A DNA stretch of 64,000 bases from Flammula alnicola (taxonomy: Eukaryota; Basidiomycota; Agaricomycetes; Agaricales; Strophariaceae), in contig JADNRV010000138.1 of the NCBI GenBank assembly GCA_015499995.1, positions 1 through 64,000 of the forward strand, written 5' to 3'. Positions 42,450 to 54,099 of the stretch are shown here, piece after piece. The notes under the pieces are model-generated. The model did not search any database and had not been told where the DNA came from. It saw only the letters and a program-made list of their open reading frames with translations. The first letter of the stretch is position 1; the number at the start of each line of letters is the position of its first letter. The position numbers and the translations under genes are program-made.

Positions 42450-43300
42450 ACAGCGAGCGACATGATAGATGTAAGAATCACCAGCATCGGATTAAGGCAA
42501 CAGGGTTCAACACGTCGGCACGTGAACGGCAGTAACCGGATGATCGTGCGACACCACTGCAGCACCAAATGATGCATCGATGATGCCCCAGCCATATAAA
42601 AAGACGAAGGAGTAAAGAAATACTTAGAGTTAATAGAATGCGTAGCCCTAGGATGTTTTGCTAGAGTGCTGGGCGACGGTAGGGAAATTACAAATATGTA
42701 GGTCTATTTTTACTAGCCTCCCTATTATATCCACCGAATCTATCAACGTGCTATTTTGCTGATGTACATGCTCCTTTGCCCGCATCGTAGCTCTCCGTTA
42801 CTTACCACCAGCGCTCCAGAACAAAAAAAACCAAGCCAATTTTGACAATGATCGATGCCAGACCGACAACATTTGTCGGTGGTTGGACACCGTTATGCGT
42901 CTCGCCTACCCTGGTTCTTAAGAGTTGAGTTTGGGCTCCGGTGATGGTGCTTGTGCTGTCAAAATTAGAGTGCTTTATATTTCCAGCTCGGTGCGTCAGT
43001 TCGACGCTGAATGCTTCCTAGGGACAGTCGCCTGCCTGAATCGTAGTCGGTGGTGCTGTAAAAATCCTTGGCGCTTGCAAACGGAGGACTTGAGTAATTC
43101 CTCACTAAATTGTGGGAATTTGGAAATCCTATAAGGTACTAATAGCTATATGATTAGTAGTATATGCGGTGTGAGTTTGTTGCTAGCTTATAAGTAGCTC
43201 AAATCATAAGGTCATTGACTCATATATAGCCAGTCACTGGGAGGTCTGATTCATATTTCATGTGAGATATCACGAGTTAGCTGCAAGCTTTGAGCATTCT
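42450..43300. other. AT-rich intergenic DNA at the right edge of the Plavaka unit
   Basis: No gene is supported. The right end of the Plavaka element probably lies here: an inverted resemblance to the 34.17-34.21 kb palindrome (CTAG..CTAC..CATTCTATT) occurs near 42630-42660. I could not fix a terminus or a target duplication by eye. Confidence 0.35.
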
Positions 43301-43310
43301 CACGAGGCGG

Positions 43311-43707
43311 TAGGGAACTGCACGGGTATCACTGCGGGTTACGCGGGTTTTTCGATGTTTAGCACATAGTATTTGTCAATATGAATTTTTTGCAATTTTT
43401 TTTATGCAAAACGGTTCAAAACTGACTGAGTTATGCATTTTTAAAGTTTGGTACTCAAAGGTCCGAAATTGATGTCACACGGGCCACGGGTAAGCGTCAC
43501 GGGTATTTGTGACACCCGTGACGCTTACCCGTGGCCCGTGTGACATCAATTTCGAACCTTTGAGTATCAAACTTAAAAAATGCATAACTTGGTCAGTTTT
43601 CAACCATTTTGCATAAAAAAAATTGCAAAAAATTTGTATTGACAACTACTACGTGCTAAACATCGAAAAACCTGCGTAACCCGCAGCGATACCCGTGCAG
43701 TTCCCTA
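43311..43707. mobile_element. 397-bp hAT-type MITE, near-perfect long hairpin
   Basis: Termini TAGGGAACTGCACGGGTATC and inverted ...GATACCCGTGCAGTTCCCTA, flanked by an 8-bp duplication CGAGGCGG (43303-43310 and 43708-43715). The arms are complementary over almost the whole length, about 195 bp each, meeting at a short ATTTGTGA-like loop near 43508. Shared motifs with the 39.8-kb MITE (ACTGACTGAGTTATGC, AATTTTTTGCAATTT) mark them as related subfamilies. No coding capacity. Confidence 0.95.
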
Positions 43708-44029
43708 CGAGGCGGTGACCGGCTTTCTTTGCATTAGCTGGGATTTGCAAGAATACATCTGAATCATAGGGTATGACCGGCCATTTAGCCAACTGTGGGT
43801 TGGATAATTTTCTTGCGATAAATTACAAGACAGCAAGTTATTGCACAGAGGGCCTTGAACATTCAGGGCACAGGGGCCGATAAACTGGCCAAAAGATCCT
43901 ACTTCCATATTCATTCTATTAGCTAGCTTGAGAAGTGTTGGCACCATATAAAGACACTGCACCAGGGGCGGCGCAAACATAGGGAATGACAACGCGGCGA
44001 CGAGGCGGCGTTCGTTCATGATGGACGAG

Positions 44030-46780
44030 GTCTCTGTGACGGGTACTTCAATATCTTGAAAAAGTATTAGCTAGTGTTCGAAAAGTCATTAATGTGGACG
44101 TACAGTTGCTGGTCTCCCAGAGCATAGGCCCCTTATGCCGTTTAAATCCTCCTGTTTCTCAGTCTTCCTTCCTATGCTGACGTCGTTGACTTCGAAGATG
44201 GTACGGTACGCCAAAGGTTAAAAGCAATGGTGTGGGCTTGAGCGGCAGGCGCCTCATGCGAACAAAGAGGTGCCATGAGATTTGCCTTTGACCGTCTACC
44301 GACTTCTTCCACTCGGTAATGTCCTCTGTAATCGAGTCCTTCTTCTGCGCATCTGACTCGGCTGGGTAGTGGAGGCCATGGCAGCGGCAGCAACGAGCGG
44401 CTTATTTCACTAAAACCTCCTCGGCTGCCTTGAGCATTGTCTCAAGACTGTCAACCTTATCCTCTAATCCTTGAATCGTGCCCTGAGCGGAGCCTCGAGG
44501 ATGCTGGTGATAGACAATACGGCTGACACCTGCTTCGATAGCTTGAGGACCTAGTTGTAGACGTCGATGCCGCCGGCAGTAATGGAAGCGGATGTGATCT
44601 GGGAGTGATGACAATAACGAGCTCCGAGGTGTGTTGAATAATGTCGAAGGGAGGTTTTACGAGCCATAAGAGCCTTAGTGTCGGAAGCCCATGCGAGTAG
44701 GTGTAGCCGTCCAACAGCGGGATTCTCGCATTGTCGTCCCTTGGCGTCTGGATTTGTCGCAGCATCCGCCGTACGCGAATCAACCGCCTTCTCCTCCTAC
44801 ATCCGCTCCTCGTTGCCAAAGATCAGCTCATGAGAAGCTGACACGTCACCATCCAGCTCTCGTGTTTGTCGCTCCTGGTTTGTGGTTCCTGCTCTCCTCC
44901 ACAAACTGAAGCTCGCGAGGCACGGTAGTCGAGGTGCTCCGTGCGTTGTCATCACAACCATCCGAGTCGTCCTCCTCCGCTCCAGATCATAATGGCTGGC
45001 CTCCTGGCGCTCTGGTGAAGGAGTCATTTGTGTGACTGATATGTGAACAGAGGGGCGATTGGGTTTCTCGGAGTTGAGTCTGGAGGTCGTCGACGATGGA
45101 AGAGGATCCTGATGCCAGAGGGGTTCCGAATTGCCAGTCAGGTGATATGGAGGTGGATGGTACCTCCTGAGGGCGGACAGGCGGTAAATGTGTTGGGAAT
45201 GGAGGAAGGAGGTGAACCTCGAAAGGTAGTCAGCATATGCCATGTGCATAATGTAAGAAAACATACCAAAAAACAACATCGGGTATCTCGTTAATTATAA
45301 GACTCGTCAGCTCTGCGGCCGTCTTGCGGGTTTTTGCATCTCTCTGTAGTCGACTAAGCATAGCGTCGAGGGGGCAGAGCTTCACATGAGCGGTGAATAT
45401 TTGAATACTGAAGCTGTTTTGCTAATGGGGTTTCGCGCAGGCTACTACTTGAGGTCTTTCTCTGAGAACGCAGAGTCGTTGTCCTTGCCCGATGATAGTG
45501 ATGGCGATACTAGATTGAGTTTGTGGCAGGGGGTATGCAGACTACAGTGAGTCTAAAGGGCTAACGATTGCGTTCGCAGTTGGAAGAGCAAGCGAACGGG
45601 TGAATGTTGATGGGATGGGCGAGAGAGCATTTATGGCGTTAGGCAGAAGGGCGGCGGTACTGTTAACGATAATAACGACGAGAAAGCTGCGAGGAAATGA
45701 GGTAAGTACCCCCGCTGAATCATAGTAACAAACAATATGACTAGCCTCTTGTCTTTTTCGCTTTGCTTGCCCCATTCTCTCCTACTCTCTTCCTCTCTCG
45801 TTTTAAACTACGAAACACTGCAGGCGTCTCCATCGTATCATCCTCTATCCACTGACAGCACGGCACGTCATCATTTGACACCACTCGACGGCGCCAACCG
45901 AAACCGTCGACCCTAACCGAAATTTCGCTGAGACCTTACAGAGACGAAGAGACAGGGAGATGAGACTTATGCCACAGTTCTACTGGACAGAGAGGCCGTG
46001 AGTGAGAAAGTTGATGCAGTTCGGCCGCCGGTGACGGTGTTCTTGACCAAATGAACGCGAATGCGCTCGTCGTTTCGAATTCACAAGGTAGCGGAAGTAG
46101 TAGGCGAAGGAAGGTCGGCCTAGTCAACGTTTTCTCTCTCTATGTGCTGTAGGCCACGTCATTCAGAACGTACGGCGGACACAGTCGCGTTTGATTTTTG
46201 GCATGAGAGAGGTGGGCGAAACATTTGTAGGGCCTCGGAGGAGGGCAGGGGAGCAGATAAGGCCTTAGATACCCCAGATAGAAGCATAAGTAGAGAATAC
46301 TGAATAGACAACCTGATACGTACCTCGTACGAAGCTGTCGTCCTTGGCTCCTTTGCATTCTGCCCATATCTCATGGATCCGCTTGCATATCGTTTGTCAC
46401 AATGCCGAGACGCGGACCAGCATCTGGGCGTGGACTGGCGTGGACTATTTCAAGTACCCTGCATCAAATTTTTAGCTGAAAGGTACTCAATCACAGCAGA
46501 TTGAGAAGATATCGAACAGACTTACAAAATGAATGCATTCGAGGAAGGAATGTGTGTCCGAGTGACCCCAGATCTAATATGGCGAAACATCACAAGACGC
46601 GTGAGTACCGTGACTTAGGCCAACTCCGAGTCCTCGTCTCGACCTCACGTCTTCGCAACATACTTCTGCGTATGCTTCCTTTTTTCAGTCGCGCCCTCTC
46701 CGATATCTCTTTTCTTCATATTTTTTCTCACGTGTCTCCAATGCCGGAAACCGAACGCTCTACGTAACATAATTCTACTG
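44030..46780. other. Gene-poor stretch with unassigned open frames
   Basis: Minus-strand frames at 44402-44614 (GLEDKVDSLETMLKAAEEVL, coiled-coil-like) and 44797-45279 (Arg/Ser-rich, ending ...HELIFGNEERM) have protein-like parts but no clear exon chain and no family I know. Probably a decayed gene at about 44.2-45.3 kb. The rest, 45.3-46.78 kb, shows nothing I can support. Confidence 0.35.
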
Positions 46781-46784
46781 CCAG

Positions 46785-48345
46785 CGTGGTTTCCTCTATG
46801 GTTCCTTCTGTTCGACTGTCATTGGACGTTTTCATCAATCATCAATAGTGTCGTGATTGTCAATGCATCCACTTGTCAAAGGTGGCCTCCCCACCAGCAT
46901 CCAAGTTCTTCGGACTCACATTCAGTACCAGTTGCTATGGTCGACCTCATTTCACGCCGCAGAGAAAATGTCGACTCTCCCAGAGCTGCAAGTGATGTAG
47001 TACGTCCTGCTGAAGATGCAAAATAGAGCGACATCGTGGGACAGGGTTCAAGCTCGACTGCTATTCAAACGATTAGCGTCACTCATGTGGACAGGGGAAA
47101 AGCAGTCGACCCTCGCGAGCGATATGGGATGGTCTGGATACAAAGGATTCGGATTTAACGCGATGTAGGCGAGCCGATAGAGCTCTCCCTCTTGGACCCC
47201 GAGAATGGCGTCGAGAAACTCGAATCTGGCCAACCTCGTCCTCAGGTTGACCCGGATGCTGAAGTCCGCCACCAAGTCGAGGTTCCAAGCTCAAGGCCAG
47301 CTGAAGTACTCGCTCCCAATCTTAAGAAGGGAAAAGTGGTCGACCCATGCGAGACAGGCAGCAGTTACTGTACAAGATGATTCCAAAGCAAAGTACCGAA
47401 ACGCGCAAGATCGCTACACGACCTTTCGACTTATCAGTCTTGTGTGCCCGCTGTGCTAGGAACAACGAAAGCGATAGCGAGTCAACGAGGGAGTACGGGC
47501 CTCTCGATTACTTTGGAATGGATTTCCGGGATTGAAGTATTCCTGATGTACGTGCGCTACGCCGATTTTTTGTATCCTATTCTTTGTCTAACGTCCGTCC
47601 ATGCAGACTGACTATGACTGGCACGTACGAATCAAAATCTTACCAGGAATTACCGTGGTATCTCTTTGGTTATTCAGGACGGACTGTATGGACACCTTCT
47701 GGCGCCTGTTGGAATTCTTCTCGATTGAGCGTCCTCGGTATGCTTCCGATGAATGCAGCGAAGATCACTCGAGCCATATTGTCACCTCGTACGCCTTCTC
47801 GTCACTGGCGCTGCTGCGACGTTTGGAGTGACAAGGCGAGCCTGTCCTACTCCGGATTCTCCTCCGGCTCGAATTGGGTAGATTGGTGTTACGGTGTCGT
47901 GGCTACCTCTGGGTGAGTGGTATGCGACGAATTCGGACATGTTAATCGATAATTAAATCGCCTTCGATTCTAGATGTAATTTGTCGGGTTGTACGAGAAC
48001 AATTCAGCTGGCTTGATGTCCTCTTTCTTTTTGGAGGACGGTTCTCATTTTATCAATCTCAGTGCGTTGTTTCTAAAAACCATCGAACATCAAGTTCTGA
48101 CTCAGTTCATCCGTAGAGCCCAGAGGGCTTCCTTTCATCGTCGTCGTGATATGTGCGACAGTAGTGTTGACGATTCAACGCTGCTGAGGGTAGCCACTGG
48201 AGCAATACCTTGGACAAACGGCACGGATAACACCCAGATGCCAATGACGCCAATGGTCTTTAATAGACCAGTCGACCGCATGGCTCTGCTCGTCTTTTAT
48301 TCCTGCCGATGATACTGCTCTACATTGCGATCGTGGTGATGACAG
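46785..48345 (+). pseudogene. Inverted, decayed copy of the 16.1-18.6 kb membrane-protein gene (5' part)
   Basis: Reverse-strand sequence of 18.65-17.05 kb recurs here, starting upstream of the parental start codon (atcaatagtgtcgtgattgtca at 46839). The copy has lost the ATG frame, carries an in-frame stop (GCAAAATAGAGCG, about 47017-47028), a large loss near 47130-47160, and further shifts. Recognisable pieces: ENGVEKLESGQPRPQVDPDA, ESKSYQELPWYL, SLSYSGFSSGSNWVDWCYGV, YENNSAGLMSSFFLEDGSHF, NGTDNTQMPMTPMVFNRPVD, and it stops inside ...LLYIAIVVMTV at 48345. The remainder resumes at 52088. Introns are retained, so the copy arose at the DNA level. Confidence 0.92.
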
Positions 48346-48735
48346 TCAAACGACATATCTTTCCACCCAGTCCACGGCACGTGCTCCACTTGCGGTTCGT
48401 TGCTTTTCTTCCCTTTTATTTCATCTTACTCACGAAACATTACAGGATATGATGGTATTATCAACTTCTGGACAAGGATGCCCGTGCCCGCATAAAGAGT
48501 ACGTCTTCTGACTCTGCTTGTCCAGAAACTTGCTGAGCTATCATGGATGGCCTTCGATGCCGCTCCGGCCCCGATTGCTGCTACTGCGTTCAATCGCAAC
48601 GGCAACATATTTGCCTATGCTGTATCTTATGACTGGTCAAAAGGTCATTCAAGTAACACACCTGGAATCCCGAACAAAGTCATGCTTCATTCCTGCAAGT
48701 ACGAGGAGGTCGGGAAGAGGGCTGCACGGAAGTAG
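48346..48735 (+). pseudogene. RAE1: C-terminal fragment of RAE1/GLE2 (WD40 mRNA-export factor)
   Basis: RAE1/GLE2 is a seven-bladed WD40 nucleoporin partner for mRNA export. The fragment begins abruptly at the junction with the membrane pseudogene: SNDISFHPVHGTCSTC, then an intron (48398-48447), GYDGIINFW, then a one-base loss (TGGACAAGG for TGGGACAAGG) before DKDARARIK. A further exon holds FDAAPAPIAATAFNRNGNIF, AYAVSYDWSKGHSSNTPGIP and NKVMLHSCKYEEVGKR, stopping at 48733-48735. The DIS-F-HPVHGT, F-W-DKDAR and YDWSKGH blocks are diagnostic of the last blade of this protein. The first six blades are absent, so this is a truncated copy with introns retained, not a functional gene. A complete gene presumably exists elsewhere. 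Confidence 0.93.
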
Positions 48736-49062
48736 GATTTGGGTTATATTTGGGTGCTCTTTATCCCAGTTTTCCATTATCTCTGTTTTGCTTTATTTCG
48801 TGCGATCTCTATGCTGTTTCTTTCATCCTGAATATCGTTAATTTTGTGAAATAACACCTCATCTATTGCGGAATAGGTAAGTAGAAACAGTATGGTATAA
48901 GTACAGCTAGGTCGACATAATCTGTTCTACCGTTTTCTATGTATACCACTGATACTCTTCTTTGAGCTTTTCTGCTGAGATATAATATTCAACAAGGTAT
49001 TCTCTAAGTACGAGTCCGACGACTTTAAACAAGGAAAGCCCTCGTCAGGGGCGCAGCATTCA

Positions 49063-50571
49063 TCAGGCGACATAAAACTTCGAAGATTCCAGAAGGTAGA
49101 TGGCCATATAAACACCTGTCGAAACAAGAGAATTCGCTTTTTCGGTGATGATCCGTTGTTCATCCAGGTCGCACACTGGCAAGACAAGGCGCACAGACCG
49201 GAGGAAGGCGCAAGGGCCTATGAGTCCATGTTTCAAGGACGAGGTTCCGGGGACAAGTGAGAGGTGGTGCGCCATGTCGTTTCTTCGTTGAATCATCGAA
49301 AATATATGTTGGCTGTCGATAGAACCCAAATCCAGCTCTTGCAAAAGAGGAAGTATTTCCCCATTTGCTATTTTTTCGACCGTCGTTGCGCAGAGGTAAA
49401 TGCCGCGCGGAAAATGCAAAACCCGTAAGTTTCTTAGAGCCAGGAAGTACGCTTCCAAAGAATGGCATGAACTGGCGCGCATCTGCCGGCCGTCGTACCT
49501 TTGTTTGAAAGGCGGATACGGCGAAGGGAAGGGTGGAGGAAGTTCTGTGATTTTCAACATCTGTAACGTTTGTGTCGAATAAACCGATATGTTTATACAT
49601 GCAGCCATGATGTTGAAGTGTTCCTCGTATTGGTCACTGAAGTTGACGATCAAAGTACGAAGGACTGGGAGGCGAAGAACCCTGAATAGGCGCTGGTCGA
49701 GGCTCGCGTCATGGAGGTTGAGCTGCAGAGCTTGAAGATATGGCATGTCGACTGCACCCAGCCTAGGTAAGAGAAGGGCGTGCGGCTTGCGTTCAAACGT
49801 TATCCGGAAAACGCCTTCAACGAGGGTGTGGGATGTACGACGCGTTATCATGGTGAAAACGTTTGGCGGTATGCTAATAGCGCCTAGATTGAGGGATATC
49901 AACTGACTCCATGGCAGGTTCAAGTCGATGGGGTGGATCTCGATGGGAATATTATTCAGACAGCGTAGGTAGCAATGGCGAATTCCGGGGAAAGACTGAA
50001 ATGGTGTCGTATTCATTGCGAGTCTCCGGTTCAGGAGGAAAGAAGTAAGGCGAACTGAAAACTCGTCGCTAAAAGCGATGTCCAAAAATTCTACTGAATC
50101 AAAGGTCCCTCCTCGCATGTCCAAAAACGCGTCCATGTCTTCTTGGGTGCAAATAAGGCACCTGAGAGCTCTGATACGGGTGATGTTTGGAAGGATGATA
50201 GACCGCATAATACTGATTCTGCACCGCCCGAAAATCATGTCCTCGCGTCGAGTCGGCCTCGTGTCAAGGCCAAATAGGGCTATAGGATCACCGACAAAGT
50301 CGAGATATAAAAGGTTGCTTCCGCTTCGTCGTCGGCACATTTCCCAGAGCTGGAGAAGTTTTGAAGTGTCATTGAATGGACCATAGGAAAATTTGATGCG
50401 GTTCCAGTAGGAAGGCGTAGAGACCAGGACACTTCGCCAGTTAGCACAAACGTGACTAAGGACGCGTCTTGGCTCGGAGGGCGGCGGGGGTAATACGAGG
50501 GGCTCGGACACAGAATATTCGAGGATGCGTCTTATAGCGACATCCGGTAGACTCTGGGTAGAGGTGCTCAT
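49063..50571 (-). CDS. F-box-like protein, agaricomycete type, single long exon
   Basis: F-box proteins recruit substrates to SCF ubiquitin ligases. The start at 50571 (MSTSTQSLPDVAIRRILEYS) fits better than the upstream Met at 50703, since the LPDVAIRRIL pattern is the F-box start. The F-box continues with RRVLSHVCANWRSVLVSTPS and YWNRIKFSYG, the common fungal 'vC..Wr.i...tp.LW..i' pattern (residues about 8-60). About 440 residues of leucine-rich-like C-terminal sequence follow (LRVLHFPRGIYLCATTVEKI, LQELDLGSID), ending ...SKFYVA at 49063. Uninterrupted reading frame of 503 residues. It lies within the DNA that splits the membrane-protein pseudogene. Confidence 0.85.
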   Translation of the reverse strand: MSTSTQSLPDVAIRRILEYSVSEPLVLPPPPSEPRRVLSHVCANWRSVLVSTPSYWNRIKFSYGPFNDTSKLLQLWEMCRRRSGSNLLYLDFVGDPIALFGLDTRPTRREDMIFGRCRISIMRSIILPNITRIRALRCLICTQEDMDAFLDMRGGTFDSVEFLDIAFSDEFSVRLTSFLLNRRLAMNTTPFQSFPGIRHCYLRCLNNIPIEIHPIDLNLPWSQLISLNLGAISIPPNVFTMITRRTSHTLVEGVFRITFERKPHALLLPRLGAVDMPYLQALQLNLHDASLDQRLFRVLRLPVLRTLIVNFSDQYEEHFNIMAACINISVYSTQTLQMLKITELPPPFPSPYPPFKQRYDGRQMRASSCHSLEAYFLALRNLRVLHFPRGIYLCATTVEKIANGEILPLLQELDLGSIDSQHIFSMIQRRNDMAHHLSLVPGTSSLKHGLIGPCAFLRSVRLVLPVCDLDEQRIITEKANSLVSTGVYMAIYLLESSKFYVA

Positions 50572-51639
50572 CTTGTTTGGCGGATTCGGGGGACTTTTAT
50601 GGCGGGTAAGGTATCGAATTGCTGGGTGGGTATTGGTGTTTTTGTTGTTCTTGGAGAATACGACGAACAGAGGTTCGGACAAATGGAGGAAGGATGAAAT
50701 CAAACGGCGCGACGTGTCCTAGTTTACTTCTGGACAAAAATGTGTCAGTGCCTTGAGGCAAGGATGGTTCATAAAATATGAACTTACCGCAACCAGAGAG
50801 CGAAATGAGAGCGGACAAAGGAAATATTGTTCGTCCCAGAGCGCTGGAGAGAGGAGAAGAGGCTTAGGGGGGTAGCAAGGAACGAGAAAAAAATCTTCGC
50901 CAGGACCTGTGGCTGTTTGGTTTAGAAACCTTATTCTGAGGAAGTTGTCAGAGAAAAGACCCCCAAATGGTTGCATCCACCCTGCCACTCTTGAAATGGT
51001 GAAACTTGCCCCAAATATTATTTTTCTCACACACGATGCCTTAAGATGGGCCAATAGTGTTCCTTCTCAGTGCTTCATGGGTTTTTATTTACATAATCGT
51101 GGCCGGACATGGCGATGGAGCCAAGGCACCTCCCGATCTGCTGCCGAAAATAACGATTCTGCTTGAGAGTCTGAAGTAGTACAGTAGATTCATGGGTGGA
51201 CCTTGAAGCATCAAAAAGTATGGTGTACACATCGGATATTTTTGAGGGTCCAACGAACCCCAAAACTTTCGTGGTTAGTACCAGAGGTCAGGTTTTCGGC
51301 AAAGTCTCCGTAAAAAAGGGTTGCCCAGCCCTGTACGTATTGAAGTCAAATTGAACCAGAAGAAGGAAACGTGGTAGAGTTTTTTGATCCCCCCCTATGC
51401 CCCTCGAACTTAAGGCTCGCCTTGTGATCCTGTACTTTGTAAGTCCAAGGTTCCAAGACTGCGCACCGCACCGTTATACAACTGTGGGTAACGTACCGTG
51501 CAGCGTGAATGCTGGAGGCCCGACGCAGCATTCAGCACGACTTTGCGTATGGTCTTGGTCAATCAATTGAATTTCCAGGGTTCTTCGATTCAGCGCGACC
51601 CTTCCTACATTGGCCGAGGTTATTATCGATGTTCAACGT

Positions 51640-52085
51640 TGGGGAGATGGCCGCCTTCATTGAGAGCGTCTTCACTGAATAAAAATATCTGTGAGGCTTC
51701 AAGTAGATTCCCACTGTAGATCTTGAGGAACGGGTAAGGCTTGAAATATTTCATAAATGCGGTTGTTGGTTTGGACTTCTCTGCAGCGCCCGCTCAACGT
51801 GGTATTCAAGGAGTGGAAGAGCTCTATCGTCTCGATGGATGTCGGCTGGTTTGTATGGTTGGGGAAGCGCCTGACGTCTGTGGCGTGAGGGAGCTTTCGA
51901 CGGACGCCGTCTGAGATCCGCAATCTTAAGGTGCGAAGAGGAGGAAACAGTCCCAGGTCGATGTGTGTTCCACCATATGTGAAGAATAAGCACAGGCGAC
52001 CGCAGCATCGATAAATGAGGAGTTCAGCCATCAGGTAATCGGATTTATGGAACGTACACGTCGAGGAGCTCCAGAGAACACGCTG
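51640..52085 (-). pseudogene. F-box/LRR-like C-terminal remnant
   Basis: A minus-strand frame at 51699-52080 includes SSSTCTFHKSDYLMAELLIY, LGLFPPLRTLRLRISDGVRR and TSIETIELFHSLNTT. These look like the leucine-rich tail common to agaricomycete F-box proteins (as in the neighbour at 49.1-50.6 kb). No F-box is found upstream; the fragment runs straight into the membrane-protein homology at 52088. Remnant rather than a gene, assigned by style. Confidence 0.45.
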
Positions 52086-52087
52086 CC

Positions 52088-52302
52088 AGCCTTTCGCCGG
52101 ATCGCTGGAAATATGTACACATGTAAGCACCCCCAACCCCTTTCCGAGCTCAGTGTTTATTTATTCCATCCTTCATCGTAATATGACGATGACAGACCTA
52201 CCTCGATAGCTTGACTTCCAATCTCGTATCCATAAGACAGATTTCAGCCGTGATTGTCTGGAATATCGTCATGGAGGCATCGCTATACGTTATCGGCCCT
52301 GT
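52088..52302 (+). pseudogene. Membrane-protein pseudogene, continuation after the insertion
   Basis: Homology to the reverse strand of the 16.1-18.6 kb gene resumes here (tcgctggaaatatgtacaca, TYLDSLTSNLV-like, then gtgattgtctggaatatcgt) and ends at about 52302 within the codons for YVIGPV. About 70 bp of parental sequence between 48345 and 52088 is missing. Confidence 0.92.
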
Positions 52303-52487
52303 ATATTCATTCAATTACGTTCATTAACAAGAATGTGATTGAACTCGCGTAAGATGAAGAAACTATGTCCAACAATGACTGACGTGGTCACTGTCAGATC
52401 GACGAGACATATATACGAGATGCTCCCGTCACCACCGACGGTACTTTCTGCCAAAATATATGTGCAAGATCACAGAACACGCTACGT

Positions 52488-53950
52488 CTACTTCCGCGAG
52501 ATCGTGGCTGTGATCAACCCGCTGGTGAGGAATTGAATCGTTAGTTTACTCGAACAGGTCGCTAACGATCGAGAGGCAGACATACCTGGGGTGCGCAATG
52601 GGCATGAAGACATCTGCCTTTGCTCTGCAGGTAATTAATTCTTCAGCGGTTATAAAGACAGATAGATAAGGGAATTTACTGACGGAGTCGTGTTGTCAAT
52701 ACCGATATACTTCATATCGACCGGGACATAGTGCTTGTTGGGCAATGCGTACGTTACGCAATTCACAAACACATTTTCGGCGATGACACGCTCAGCCATT
52801 TTATATAGCGTAGCCTTTGTCGACGGGCGCACGAAAACGGTAAATTAGCAATTTCGAAAAATTGTGCCAGAGAGCTGAGGATTCACCTGAACGCTCGCAC
52901 TCTCGTCGAGAGCAAAAGTCTCCAAGGTGGCCGCACGTGCACGTGTGGGGACCTCTTCGTCCCAAACGCTCCCAGCATAGCCCTCTTCGCCTTTCTGTAG
53001 AGGAATGACAAACTCAGCTTCTTTTCGTCTGTGGGTGCTTTGAGCTGAACGTCGGCGAATGTGTAAGATAGGTCGATGGAGGTGGAGAAGATACGGTCAT
53101 CGACAGGAATAAGGGTGGTGAACTCGTCGTGATAGAAGTTCTCGAAAGCCGAGCCGGTGGATTTTAGGACTGAAGCGTGTCAGTTTGGATTACATGTTCG
53201 AGGCGATGATGACATGGGCTAGACGTACCCAGAAGATCTGAAATCCCTGAGGTGACCTTTCCCACCAGCTTATCTTTCCCAGCGGTGCCATCGACCTACA
53301 AGCGAACGTCCGCGTTGGCTCAGAAATGCGTATGACACAGTTATCAGAGGCCCTCGTACCTCGACTTTGACAACTCGTTTGTCTTCTCCATCCCTATAGA
53401 AAGCGTGCGAGTGGCTTCAGGCAATTCTCCCCCGGAACGTGAATGCGAGTCCAGCGGAGCTGCTCGACAGTCACGAATGCTTTCCGGATGTGTGCATATT
53501 TCGAGACTAAGAACGTCCCCAGATGCAGGGCAAATTTCTCAGCGTTCAAGATGTGTGGAGAGATTTTGGCGAGGTCTGCAAGGACAATTAAGACGCAGTG
53601 ACACCATTTGGATATGGGTACGAACAATAAGTGATGTTCTTGACTATTACGAAAAAACGATGGTCAGCATCTGGGTCAAGCAAACGAATCAGACTGCTGC
53701 TTACTTGAATCAGTCGCGACAACGACAGAGTTATCTGCTTCCGTGTAGCTGATTCACCCAGATCAGGTTTTGTACCGAATGGCGAATGGTCATATTGCGC
53801 TCACCTAGTTCCGATCTCTCCCTCTAGCAACGCCTCGACGTTGTACTCGACAATATGATGCCACTTGCCCTCCCGGACGATACGAAATACCCGGACCTTG
53901 GTCTTTCCATAACGCGCTGTGGTCAATTCGCTCAAGCTGGATGCGGGCAT
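52488..53950 (-). CDS. Urate oxidase (uricase)
   Basis: Uricase converts uric acid with O2 to 5-hydroxyisourate in peroxisomal purine breakdown. The start at 53950 gives MPASSLSELTTARYGKTKVR, with the catalytic Lys in ARYGK. Next come HHIVEYNVEALLEGEIGTSY, ADNSVVVATDSIKN (catalytic Thr in VATDS), LNAEKFALHLGTFLVSKYAH and FVTVEQLRWTRI, SHAFYRDGEDKRVVKVEV, FYHDEFTTLIPVDDRIFSTS, TLYKMAERVIAENVFVN and YALPNKHYVPVDM (His in NKHY). The stop at 52488-52490 follows GLITATISRK, so no canonical SKL/SRL peroxisome signal is seen. At least seven introns. Three one-base losses (G-run near 53428, C-run near 53411, and in AAG-CTG near 53020) would be needed to maintain frame; all are single-base deletions, so error or pseudogene status are both possible. 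Confidence 0.9.
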
Positions 53951-54099
53951 TGTGTATACCTGGTAGTGGTCGAGAAGGATTCGGAAAATGAACTTGGGAT
54001 AAGACGTGTATATTCAGATGGTGGTTTTAAGCAAGAAGAATGGCGGTTCTGGCCGAGTCTGAAGAAGTGATACTGACTCTTAGAGTATTCAGGAGAACA

